Part shown: positions 37,641 to 51,461 of the stretch, piece by piece
How the letters are laid out: each line of letters opens with the position of its first letter
Numbering within the stretch: the stretch's first letter is position 1
Source: Hymenochaete sp. R1
Lineage: Eukaryota > Basidiomycota > Agaricomycetes > Hymenochaetales > Hymenochaetaceae
Direction of reading: 5' to 3'
Length of the DNA stretch: 64,000 nucleotides
Assembly: GCA_019400425.1 (NCBI GenBank)
Contig: JAFREE010000015.1
Span: forward strand, 124,001 to 188,000
Program-made: the position numbers and the translations under genes
The notes under the pieces: model-generated
The model's database searches: none
The model's input: the letters and a program-made list of their open reading frames with translations, nothing else
What the model was told of the DNA's origin: nothing

Positions 37641-38204
37641 CTCTGTCGCGTACTGGAATGAGTGCTCCTGGCCGTCTAAAGGCAAGAAGATGGACGATGA
37701 TGGAGATAAAGGAGGGAGGAAAAGGGGGGAGATGCCAGTGAACCAGGACTAGAGCTGCGGGACGGCAGGGGCAGGGGGAAGACCATCAACCACTCTGCCG
37801 GATAATCGGACAAGTCTGGTCTGGTCTAGCTGCTCACCTCGCTTCCTGGCCTTTTCCATCATGCTCATGTTCACCCATCTTCCATCTCGATGGGTACACG
37901 GCACGGCCATTGGTATTTCACGGCGTACAGCGCTCCCGGGACGCTGGTCGTCATTGACGATGTCAAGTAGCGCCCCGAGACGATGCATGTCTCACTGGCG
38001 TCTCCGATACTCGCACCCACGCTCGCCGTTGCACTCAGTTATTCAGTCCACGAGGCTACCTGGAATACACAACTTTGGTATACTTCTCAATGGCATCGGT
38101 GTTGCAGCCTTCAGTGAATATATATCATCAGACCCTTGTCCTATGTCTGAACATCAAAGCTCAAGGCCCCTTTCAACTCCATAGGTACGAAACCAGCTCC
38201 TCGC
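37641..38204. other. Divergent promoter, GMD and an unknown gene
   Basis: The 564-base gap lies between two divergent starts. A short open frame at 38143-38184 ends in TAG and could be an upstream ORF of the unknown gene. No other feature is seen. Confidence 0.45.
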
Positions 38205-38902
38205 ATGCACGAACAAAAAGACACTCCACCTTTCATAAAGGACGATTCGCATCCTTGCCTCTATTACCATTTATTCGACGAGGAAAAAGGCTGGGGACCC
38301 GTCTTTGCTCTGACTTTCCTTGAGCGTCGTCCGTCGAGTCGACATAGTAAAACCATCATTGGATGGCTACCTGCTGCATCAAGTAGCTCACGTAGCAGCG
38401 AGAGCACACTTGAGGAATTTAGACAGAACGGTAAGCAGCGAAGAGTTTTCTTCCTGACTGAGCCATTCTTATGTGTCAAACCCAGACGAATTTGCCGACT
38501 TGCTTCAGAATTGTATCCGAGAGAACTTGATTTGGGACGACATTTGGACGAATTCAGCCGTGCAAACGAAAAGCGGTTGGATGCATATCTTCGGTGTGTC
38601 ATAGTCGTTCACTGCGATAATCCATGCCGGAGGAGAAACTAATGCTGAATCACTTTACGCCAGATCAACGAAACCCACCGCCATTTGGTCGCATTCCCGA
38701 CGCTGACGACATCATGGGCTCTGTGTGTATCGAGAACGGAGAGATACTCTACGACACTTATGCACCCACGTCAACATACCGTCTATGTTCCTTTGAGGGT
38801 GTCTGCCAGTTAACGGAGACACTGCAGAAGCGGTTGGAAGAAATGCTGAACCGGATAGCCGATGAAGAAACCAGCAAGGGTTTAGATGATGAGGAAGAGT
38901 AG
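38205..38902 (+). CDS. Unknown small soluble protein
   Basis: Exons 38205-38430, 38486-38593 and 38664-38902 join to 190 residues. I do not recognise a named family. The sequence looks folded and conserved: DEEKGWGPVFALTFLERR, DLLQNCIRENLIWDDIW, then NPPPFGRIPDADDIMGSVC, ENGEILYDTYAPTSTYRLC and EGVCQLTETL. The end is acidic (DDEEE). There is no signal peptide or membrane segment. Confidence 0.65.
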
Positions 38903-39344
38903 ATGTCCGAGTCAAGGAAGGAAGTCAGCGTAAACCGATGAATTAATCAAGTGCGTATGGAAATGGAATATATTATTACCAGCCTTTCGTTTATTTAGGA
39001 CTTCCCAAACTTTAGAGGGTATGTTTGAGCTGGTGCTTGCAGGACGGAACTCACATGACGCTGAATATTGATACACCTGCATATCCTTTGAATCTTATGG
39101 CCGCTTGCACCGGCACCACTCGTTCCAGGTCAAATTTCTTACTGTTCCCTTTTCTGTTGTCATTTCACTAGTTTCAAGAAGAAAGAGTTCACTTGCATCC
39201 GACCAATGGAAAAAGAGAATTGAAGAAAAGAAAAGAAAATCACGATTTCATCTGGAGCGCTGGCTTACTAGACTTGGGTTACATAGGGTATACACAAACA
39301 CAAAACAATGTCCTTTCTATCAGCTGCATTTCGCAAAATGTCCT
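38903..39344. other. Convergent 3' region
   Basis: Flanks of two convergent unknown genes. Nothing further is seen in these 442 bases. Confidence 0.5.
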
Positions 39345-40106
39345 TCAATAATCTTCGGCGATGCCAGTAGGATCTCCATCCAAGAAGTCCCTGAGCGCTT
39401 CAAACGACGAGTTCATGGCCGACTTCCACCGTCCCTTCGACAACCACGACTCTTCCTCCTTCTCCTTCTCCTCCCCCTCCTTCTCTTCCTTCCCATCCCC
39501 CACTTTCCCCTCCCCATCCTCCTCATCGTCATCTTCCTCCTCCCCAAGCCGATGATGTTTACTCCAAACACCCGGCCTCATCCTCCTCTCCTCCTCCTCC
39601 CCAACCTCACACTCCCACCATCCCCCCTCCCTCTCCTCCGTCCCCCAATATCTCTTAACCAAATGCTCCTCCGAGTACCCCTCCCTCGCCGCCCTCAGTT
39701 TCCCCAGCTTCTCCGTATGGTACCCCGCACTGAACCGGTTCTCGAGGAAATCGCCGTAGAAGAGGTCCGTGTGCGCGATCGAGTCGGCGCGGGTGTTCTC
39801 GAGCGTATGTGAGTGCCGGATGGGGAAGAGCGTAGGGAGGGAGAGGAGGTAGGAGAAGATGTGGGCTGGTTGTTGGGGCTGGGGCTGGGGCTGGGGGTCG
39901 CTGATCCCGGTGCCGGTGCCGGTGCCGGTGTAGATGTCTCTGTTTGTGACGGGGAGGATGCTGAGGCTGGCGGGATGGGTGGCGGGGAAGGAAGGAGGTG
40001 GGTCGTCTTTGAAATGGGAGACGTCGACGGGTCTGGCGGCGGAGGCGGAGATAGCCTCAACGTCGAGCGTGTGGAGGGGTAGAATGGGTAGTTTGTCCGA
40101 GAGCAT
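39345..40106 (-). CDS. Unknown protein with an acidic tail
   Basis: A single-exon reading of 253 residues from the ATG at 40106 (MLSDKLPILPLHTLDVE). The frame stays open upstream, but the 40106 ATG is the first with a good context. Residues 100-165 look folded (FSYLLSLPTLFPIRHSHT, then DLFYGDFLENRFSAGYHTEK, WGTEEREGGWWECE). A Glu/Asp/Lys-rich tract of about 50 residues and a short end (FEALRDFLDGDPTGI) follow. Function is unknown. A codon-level repeat of CTCCTC on the plus strand underlies the acidic tract. Confidence 0.55.
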   Translation of the reverse strand: MLSDKLPILPLHTLDVEAISASAARPVDVSHFKDDPPPSFPATHPASLSILPVTNRDIYTGTGTGTGISDPQPQPQPQQPAHIFSYLLSLPTLFPIRHSHTLENTRADSIAHTDLFYGDFLENRFSAGYHTEKLGKLRAAREGYSEEHLVKRYWGTEEREGGWWECEVGEEEERRMRPGVWSKHHRLGEEEDDDEEDGEGKVGDGKEEKEGEEKEKEEESWLSKGRWKSAMNSSFEALRDFLDGDPTGIAEDY

Positions 40107-40785
40107 CGTTTCTTTGGGTGGTGGTGGTGATGCGGACGTGGTATTTGTGGTATTGCAAGCACTGACGAAGGCGCGAAGTTGCGGGTTATGTTTTTTTTTT
40201 GGGATTTGGAGTCTTCGAGGTATATTTCGAATGCGACCTGGGACCTGGGCCTTTGGTTGCAGGAACGTAGTCAGAATCGACAGAGCTTGAGTATAGTATA
40301 GTATGAGAGGTAGACGAGGGAATGTTTGTTTAGCACTCCTCCAACCCGCCAAATTTACACGGTCTTTTATAACATTCTGCAAGAAGCCTCCGAGACAGTG
40401 GCGTGTGTTCACTGACGCCAGCAGCGACACGGTGAGTGTATCGGAGCTTAGAGCGAGCCCGAGACATTGAGGCTGTCTTTTTTGTATCCGCACATTCTCG
40501 TACTCGGACTCTCGCAGAATCACGCGTACCCGTTCCGAGGGCGTGTCTCGGGATGCATAAAACGCTCCGGAAAACACTATCTGAATACTTTTTTGGCAGG
40601 AAGAAGGCGAATAGACGGCAGATACGGGAGCGGAAAGGACAAACCCCAAGACAGCGGGCAAAGAAAAAAAAAGATGAAAGACAAGACAGACACAAAAAAG
40701 GGTTTACATAGATTCATGGTAAGACACATCTTGCTTTCAGGCATGGCGCAAAATCATTACACGCTTTACACTGCACACATGCAGA
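40107..40785. other. Intergenic, unknown gene to MCM4
   Basis: This holds the promoter of the minus-strand unknown gene and the 3' flank of MCM4. Purine-rich stretches at 40610-40700 are visible; no gene. Confidence 0.5.
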
Positions 40786-44326
<3,541 letters not shown>

Positions 44327-45510
44327 TGTTGTGTGTGTGTTGTGGGGTTACACTGCCCAGTCGGTCAGTCAGTCAGTCGGTCTTTCTTTCTGTCTCTTTC
44401 TTTCCTTTTGGTTTTCTTCCTTCCTTCCTTTAATAGACTTCGTCTTTGTTAGCTCACGATGCGTCGAAGCGAAGTTGGTGAAAACGAAAGAGATGATAGA
44501 AGAGAAGAGAGAAGACGCGCACTGGCAGTACTAGTGGACAAGAAGAGGAAAACGCGTTCATGCAACGCCTTGATAAAGAATCGTGGGAAAAAATGATCCC
44601 GAGGAAAGAGATGAGAGTGAGAGCTTAGGGCCGGGCACTTCGCGTTTCTCCCTTCCTCTCCCGTCCACTCGGAGCCTAGCCCTTTTTTCTTCTTACTGAT
44701 CTTTACTACTTTACTACTTTAATCGATACAGCCCAGTCTCACTGTCTCAGACATCATTAATAATTAAATACCTAAAGCACTTACTGGCGTAACCTTAGCT
44801 TCATATCTTAGCCCCAGCCTTAGCATACCAAGAAAAATCTCCCCTTCCCCATCATGATTAATGTTCCCATGAGCATTGTCGTGTCGTGTACTGGGACTGC
44901 AGTCAAATCTACGCAACGTCCCCGTACTCATGCCCGTGCACAACCGTACAACCATAAAGGTGCCTTTCGAACAAGAACACGTCGCACCAAGTTCCAAATT
45001 CTAACTCAATAAAAAGAACTTCTACCCTGGTATTAAGTAACGATACTAGTACTAGTAACTGGTAGGAATCCACCACAACCCGGGAGCACACAACAACACC
45101 ACACCCAAACACCAGAGAAGCGATCTTGAAACCCAGCTACTCATACTCGTACTCATAAGAAGAAAACATACCCTCGGATATACAAAAAAGAAACCACCAA
45201 TAAACGATAAACGATGACCAATAACCAATAAACCCCGCGCCAAAAAAAAGAAAGGAAGAAAACCCCAGGGAGAATCTATGCGTCATAAGTATGTATGGAC
45301 ATACTAGACCATATGCACGTGAAACCGCAAGCTGAAAAGAAGACCAAATCCAAATCTGAAACCAAATCAAAGCGCTGAGACACATAACCCTAGCACCCCA
45401 TATACGCGCGCGAGATACGAAGGAAGGAAAAAGGGAAGGAAGGGGAAAAAACGAATCAAAGGGTACGGGTACGGTCGTGAAGGAAGGAGACGAAGACGGA
45501 CACGAGTGCC
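44327..45510. other. MCM4 promoter and 3' flank of the KRE9-like gene
   Basis: These 1,184 bases hold TCAG and TTCC microsatellites (44358-44430), a TTACTAC repeat (44703-44722) and the ACGCGT box. A long minus-strand frame at 45137-45510 is a biased-composition artefact of the KRE9-like gene's 3' region. Confidence 0.5.
44552..44557. promoter_or_regulatory. MCB box upstream of MCM4
   Basis: The sequence ACGCGT occurs 225 bases upstream of the MCM4 start. This is the core of the MluI cell-cycle box through which MBF drives replication genes at G1/S in fungi. A six-base match alone is modest evidence, but the target gene fits. Confidence 0.4.
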
Positions 45511-46370
45511 TTAAAACAGCCCAACCGCCGCTACGAGCCCAGCAGCAGCCAGCACACCCGCCGTAACAACACCCTCCCTCATCCCCACCGCCCCCGATGC
45601 ACTCGTCGAAGACGCCCCACTCGCGCTCCCACTGCCACTGCCACTCCCCGTCGCCTTCCCACTCGTCGTTGACCCCGTCGTCTTCGCCGAAGCCCCACTC
45701 GACCCCGCCGCCGACGCACTGGAAGCAGCCGCCTCCGAAGACGACATCGCCGCGATCTGTGCGAGGATGGTGGAGTTGAAGGTGCCTTGCATGCCGTTGA
45801 GCGAGAACTTGGCGGAGAAGGCCTCGTAGGCGTTGTTGGAGGCGTCTTTGCCGTTGAGGGAGGTGAAGCGGATGAAGCTGCGTGTGCGCGCGTGTCGAGT
45901 TTTTTTTAAAGAAACGAAGAAGGGAAAGGGGAAAAAACAAACCAGCCAGTCAGTCAGCCAACACGAACCCACACACAAAAAAAAACGCACTAATCCCCCG
46001 AATCCTGCCCAACCCCCGGATCCACCGTAAAGCTCACGCTCCCCGTAGTCCCCACATCGACCCCATCCACAACGCGCTGCATCTCGCTCTGCATGTTCAC
46101 AGAGCCGACGAACAAGCCCACGCGCGCCGTGCCGAACGTGGAGAGCGAGGGGGACGTGCCGTCGTCCTGCCAGGAGATGGTGCAGGGGGCGTTGCCGGTG
46201 CAGGTGGAGCCTGCTGTTGGGTTTGTTACCTGCGGGAGGGAGGGAGAGGGGGTGTTAGTTCGGTTGGTTGGTTGGGTGGGTGAAGGTGGGGAAGGGTGAG
46301 GGAGACGTACGTAGACGGTAGCTAGCGTAGAAGCGGCCAGAGAGGCGAACACGACGAGACGAGCGAACAT
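45511..46370 (-). CDS. GPI-anchored Ser/Thr-rich KRE9/KNH1-like protein
   Basis: Exons 46311-46370, 45991-46229 and 45511-45877 join to 221 residues. A signal peptide (MFARLVVFASLAASTLA) is followed by a small beta-sandwich domain. It includes VTNPTAGSTCTGNAPCTISW, QDDGTSPSL and DSGDYFIRFTS, typical of the Ser-Thr-rich GPI-anchored family related to KRE9/KNH1. About 65 Ser/Gly/Ala/Thr residues then lead to a hydrophobic end (GVVTAGVLAAAGLVAAVGLF) that fits a GPI signal. These proteins sit in the wall and are linked to beta-1,6-glucan. Confidence 0.85.
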
Positions 46371-47062
46371 CTTTCCAAAGGATCTCCAAAGGTCTTCAAA
46401 TTTTTTCGGTATTCGATATTTGATATTCGGTATCTAGCCTTGGACTGTATTTATCCACTTATACTTATACGTATACTGCGAACTGAAGAGAGAAAAAACG
46501 AATGTGATAAGAAAGGAAGGACGGGAGCGTTTGGGCTTAGGGAGCGACGAGAGACGAGAGACGATATCAATATGAGAGAAAAAGAAGAAGAAAGAAGGGG
46601 AAAGTGTTGGACCCATGCTTATATACTATAAGTGCCAGCCAAGGCGTGTGCCTGGGAACGGGAACCAAGGAAGACCTGGATCAGCGCGCGTGTGTGAATC
46701 TAGGCTAGGCTAGGCGACAAGCGGACGGACCTGCGTTATTTGGATGGATATGGAAGGCGTCGGTCGTCGGGGATTTGCTGGGAGTGGCTATGTCTGGCAC
46801 TATGGTCTGTCTCATCGTGTAATGTAATGTAATGATGGCTGGATTAGCATTTACTCTCTCACTCTTTCTCTGTTCCATCATCCAGGCTCATCAGCCTTTT
46901 CTTTTCGTACTGAGACAACGTACAAGGAGACATCAAGACAGTGCTAGTGCTGCTACTGGTACTAATACTCTTTTTTTGTGCGTGAAGCATTCATCTCGCG
47001 TACGTTGAGGTTCGTTCTCTATTCCACCACCCTCATCCACCCCCTTCGCCGTGTCCTTACTA
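46371..47062. other. Promoter of KRE9-like gene
   Basis: Contains a TAATG-type microsatellite (46817-46837) and a TATA-like stretch on the minus strand near 46617-46630. I see no gene. Confidence 0.5.
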
Positions 47063-48443
47063 CTAAACAGCACCAGCTTCCTTCCCACTCACAACCTCCT
47101 CTCCGCCCTCCCCACTCCCACTCCCACTCCCACTCCCCTCCCTCCTAACAGCATCACTCTCCCTCCTCACCCCACCCTCATCAATCCCCAACTCAACCCT
47201 CAACACCGTCCGATTAAACTTGGCCAGCGTCAGCCCCCACGGATCCCTCACGCGCGACTCCCACCCGTCCGGGATGCGTTCCTCCGTCAGGAACGTCCGC
47301 AGGTCCGCTACGCGTCCGCCGCAGATCGTGAGGAGCGTCGACGAGCTGTCGGGACGCGAGACGCGAGACGCGAGCGAGGAACGGGAGCCGAAGAACGAGA
47401 GTAAACGAATACCGAACCAAAGAAAGAAAGACAGATACTCGAGATTAGACACGCAGCTCCGAAACGTCACCACCACGCGACAATAAAAACACACTCACTT
47501 CGAACTCCCAAACATCTTATGAAACGTCGAGAGCGTGTAGCTCCCATTCCGCGCACGCGCGTCTCTCCTGCGCTTCGTCGAGAACCGCGTGAGGTCCGCC
47601 GCGGTGAGCGTTCCACCGCCGTCGTTCGGCCCAGAGGCTTCCGCAAGGAGCGCCTCGACGAGGTCCAGAGCGGGCTTCGACTGGTCCGGTTGGTGTGCGA
47701 CGTCGTGGCCTGCGTTCGTCGAGATAATACGAAGAAGAAAAAAGCGAGGAATGTCAGCGCAAACATCAACGCAACACCTCCTGCTATTTCCTATTTCCAA
47801 CAAAAAAAGACAGACAGAGCGCGAGACAGAAACAGAAGGGGAAACCACATACGAGTAAGCGACGCATCATGCTCGATCCCATTATGCACGCTCACGTCCC
47901 CAAGGTCGATCGTGTCCCTCCTATAATCCCTCGTAAGGAGCCCCGCCATGTACTTCGGCACGAACCAGCAGAACGAAGGGGCAAAGTTGTACGTGGCGCG
48001 GATGGCGGCGCCCATTTGGACGTACGAGATGTTTCGGCCGTCGTGTGGGAGGATGCCTGTCGGAGGTGAGGGAGCGGGGGCGGGGGCGGGGGCGGCGGGG
48101 TCACCGGTGTATGGACGACATAAATCAGCTATGGCCAACTGGCAAGGGTGCGAGTGAATGAGAATCCGAACCAATCGAAAAACGCACCATGATTAGCCAA
48201 AGCGTTCAAAAACGGACACGCAGACCGACTATCCGTCTCCCCAGGCGGCACGAAAGGCGGCCACTCCCCCGCATATCCCTTCTCCCCAACGGGCGTCACC
48301 CGGCCTTCCTTCCGCTTGAACGAAAGGAGGTTGAGCACGAAGAGCGCGTTGTCCCATGCGAAGAGGTAGATGTAGGTGGAGAGGGAGGAGAGGAGGGAGA
48401 GGGGGCCTGAGAGGAGGCGGGTGAGGGCTATGGTGAGGAACAT
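47063..48443 (-). CDS. Heme-thiolate peroxidase (chloroperoxidase/UPO family)
   Basis: Exons 48188-48443, 47853-48056, 47499-47709 and 47063-47345 join to 317 residues. The family uses peroxide to oxidise or oxygenate organic substrates, with a Cys thiolate as heme ligand. The ligand region is ACPFLNALANHG, followed by LPHDGRNIS. The acid-base motif is EHD in GIEHDASLT, as in chloroperoxidase, rather than the EGD of many peroxygenases. The usual PCP reads ACP here. The N-terminus has hydrophobic segments (LFAWDNALFVLNLLSF) without a clear cleavage site, so the enzyme may be membrane-anchored. The C-terminus ends in a Gly/Ser repeat. Intron 1 is 131 bases and G-rich. Confidence 0.88.
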
Positions 48444-49235
48444 CGTGGTTTGGTGGGACGTGGGACGTGGGTTGTGGGCGAAGACCGTGAAGAAGACGAG
48501 GATAGAGTTGAAGTACTACTACTAGGAGCGGGAGTACCCATCATTTGGTAGGACTAGTAGCGTGGAAAGGAAGCGAATAAGAGAGTGCACCCAAAGGACC
48601 AAGGGCAATGCGATTCCCTATTCCGACCATCTACAAACTAAACGCCCCTCATTCGCCCGTCCGTCCGTCATAGGAATAGGAATAGGAATTAATATTACGT
48701 ACTACGACGTGCTCTCCACCAGCAGGATGTCGTTGTGATCACGATGAGGGTCGTGCACGACAACGAAGTGTATGCGTTCATTCCGAGAGCGTGGATGGTA
48801 AGAGATTACTCCTCGTAAGCAACTATTCAAAAAAAAACTCCGTCGTAAGCATACTCGCGTCCCGGTACCGAGAACTCGTCCTCTACTACGTATGCTCTCG
48901 TTTAGAGTTGTAGCCAGCTCACCCTTGATGAAGTCTGGCTAGGGCAGTGGTCCATTTTACATTGGCGAGATGTTATAGAAGGGAAAAAAGTATTACTAGG
49001 AATTCAAAGAATGACGATGATGATAATGTCGAATGTTGGTGTGAACGAAGCGAACGAGTGTGAAGGGAGTTGGGTATACTTTACAAAGATGATAAGATAT
49101 AATGTTACTGTCCGTGTCCGTGTGAAGTTGTAAGTCGTAGAAAAAAGGAGCCGTAACAACTGTGATTTAATCGATCGATGAAGCTTACCACCGCCATCTT
49201 GAACCCGCATTGGGATTGGAAGAATCAACTCAAGT
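48444..49235. other. Promoter of heme-thiolate peroxidase
   Basis: A short TAGGAA repeat (48673-48690) and little else is seen in these 792 bases, which also carry the 3' flank of the next minus-strand gene. Confidence 0.5.
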
Positions 49236-51156
49236 TTAAGAGCACGAAATGCCCTTGTCCGGGAAATCGTACGTCCCCGGGATCGCAACAGGACACCCAG
49301 TCCGATCCTGGTGCGAGTTGCAGTTCGTCTGGTCGTTCTCGTCCTTGCAGCACCTCAAACAGAACCGGTTCGTCAACGGCTCCACCCTATTAACACAATA
49401 ACATTCACGATCCAAATACGATCAGCCTCTCCTTTCTTCTCTTAAAATAATCGAATGACAAAGAACCGTGGACTCACAGCTCGATAAAGCTCGCCGCGTA
49501 CCCTCCAAACAGGCATTGCGCCCCGTTCGGGAACCGGACGTCGAATTGCCCACCCTGGTCCGAAGGGTCCATCCTCGGCAACGTCTTCGTCGGGTCCATG
49601 CATCCGGTGATCTGGATCCACGATGAATTATCCGGCGCTCGTTGGACGGCAGCAGCGGTAATGAATCCGGGTTGTAAAGTGCGCGAGCAACCCGGTGAGG
49701 AACCGTTAAGACAGAATGCCATGCCATCGCTTTCAGCATCGGAGACCAATTCTATGAGGGAGAGGAGAGGTTAGGTCAGGTCGATGTGGATGATAAGGTA
49801 AAATGAGTTGAAATTGAACTTACCGCCGTCCCTGTTAGGAAGCAAGAGCGCGAAGTCTTCCTCGCTGTTGATGAAAACCGATGTATCGGAAGACCCAGCA
49901 CCAGTCGGAGCCGGTGTCGGCTTCATATTCAAGTTGCCATCTCGTTTCGCCGCGTTCGATGGGCTTTGCGATTTTTGAGACTTTGCACTGTTTGCTTTTG
50001 CCTTCGAATTCTTGTTGCCCGATGACTTGTGATGCTTCGAGTGGCTGGCAGCAGAATGCGAAGAGGTGGTCTGAGTCGCACCGGTAGAAGCAAAGCCAGC
50101 GTCAGGCTCCATGGCATTCGGCTCTGCATCTGGGACCTCTTCAAGTCCCTCCGACCTCTTGAACTTTGACAACTGTGTCGATTTTGTGTCGCATTTCTTG
50201 TTGGAAGCCTTTGGGTGCTTTGAGTGAGTCGTCGATGAAGTTTTCGTCGTTCGCGTCGGGCCTCCAGAAGATCCACCATCAGGACCATTGACCCCAGAGT
50301 CACCAGGCATGAGTTCTGATGAAGACTCAGGAGCATCATCCAGAGTTCCAGACCTCTTCGAAGGCACTGACGTAGTCTCATTCTTCGTACTTCTGTTCGT
50401 GCCCGATGCTTTCGGGTGTTTTCCGTGCCTTGTTGTCGCAGATTGAGATGAACTCGCCATTCCAGAAGCTTCAGAAGGCATGGTACTCGTACTGTCAGGA
50501 TCCCCAAGTCCCATCATTTCAGGTTCCGAGCCACTTCCCAGTCCATCAGACCTCTTCGAAGCTTTGTGTGAAGCTTTCTGCTTCTTGTCCTTCTTACCAA
50601 AGGCCTTTGTCTGTTTATGATGCGCAGGAGTTGAATGCGAGGTAGAATGGAATGGAGTTGTAGCCGTCGAAGAGCTTTCTTGGCCAGTGCTTGATGACTC
50701 CAAGCCAGCAGGATTGTTGTCAACGTGTGAGATACGCCTTTCCAGAGGACCTGAGTCGGAGGCTCTTTTCAATGCGCCTGCACCAAAGTCCCGATTACCT
50801 AGGTTGAAGCCATCATAACCGGCAGACACAGAGTTGGAAGGCGAGGCGATAGACTCTGTAGCATTTGAAGCGCTTGCAGAAGTGGGATGGGTGGAGTGTG
50901 TGTGGTGGCCTCGGATGTTAAAATGACGAGCGGCAATAGAAGGACCATCGGTACCCATAGAATTAGGTGTCATCTTAGACAGAGATGTAGGAGTAGATGA
51001 AGAGCCAGCTTTAATGTGAGATGAATGAGACGTAGTAGCGTGAAGGTAAGCGCCAGCAGAAGCGTCGTGTTTGGCTCTGCCACGCGGGATCATTTCGGGT
51101 GCACAGTAGGCACTACCCAAGATGCTTAAAATGACTAGAGATGATGTGACTTTCAT
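49236..51156 (-). CDS. Secreted repeat protein with Kex2-type sites
   Basis: Exons 49824-51156, 49478-49751 and 49236-49386 join exactly to 585 residues. A signal peptide ends GSAYCAP. The middle holds four imperfect units of 61-71 residues, each closed by a Kex2-like KR: ASKR/SDGL, PSKR/SGTL, KFKR/SEGL and AAKR/DGNL. Earlier dibasic sites are ALKR and LERR. Each unit carries a KHPKAS-like core. A C-terminal domain of about 150 residues follows, with paired cysteines (FCLNGSSPGCS, ITGCMDP, CLFGGYAASF, FCLRCCKD, CNSHQDRTGC), a pattern found in secreted proteins of basidiomycetes. It may be cut into peptides in the Golgi. Function is unknown. Confidence 0.75.
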
Positions 51157-51461
51157 GGCTAACGTATGCAAGATTTATAAGAGGGGTAGATGATGTGTGA
51201 GACGGGAAAAGAAGATGTTGGGTCGAGAGGAAGAGGATGGGACGCGGAGCAACGAGAGTGAACGGATGTCGTTTTGATCGACTCCTTGAAGCGGAACACA
51301 CGTGCACTCCGACGCGTCGCGACGCGCCTCTCTTCAGCAAATCTTCTTTCGACAGTACTAGTCACAAGTCAAGACATCTAATAATTTCATTCTTACAACC
51401 ACCAACTACCAAGAATTAAACGATCTAGATCAACACGTATACTATGACCCCCTTCGCATTG
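51157..51461. other. Promoter of the Kex2-repeat gene
   Basis: This 305-base gap contains the second copy of the 18-base GC-rich box at 51312-51329, about 156 bases from the start codon, and an ACACGTGCAC sequence just beside it. Confidence 0.5.
51312..51329. promoter_or_regulatory. MCB-like box, copy 2
   Basis: Identical over 18 bases to 12336-12353, with an ACGCGT core. Both copies lie 100-160 bases upstream of a start codon and next to an ACGTG core. Function is inferred. Confidence 0.45.

Noticed and set aside
45137..45940. A 267-residue minus-strand frame over the end of the KRE9-like gene
   Set aside because: It is an alternative frame across Ser/Gly repeats of the real gene and its 3' region; the KRE9-like exons explain the sequence.
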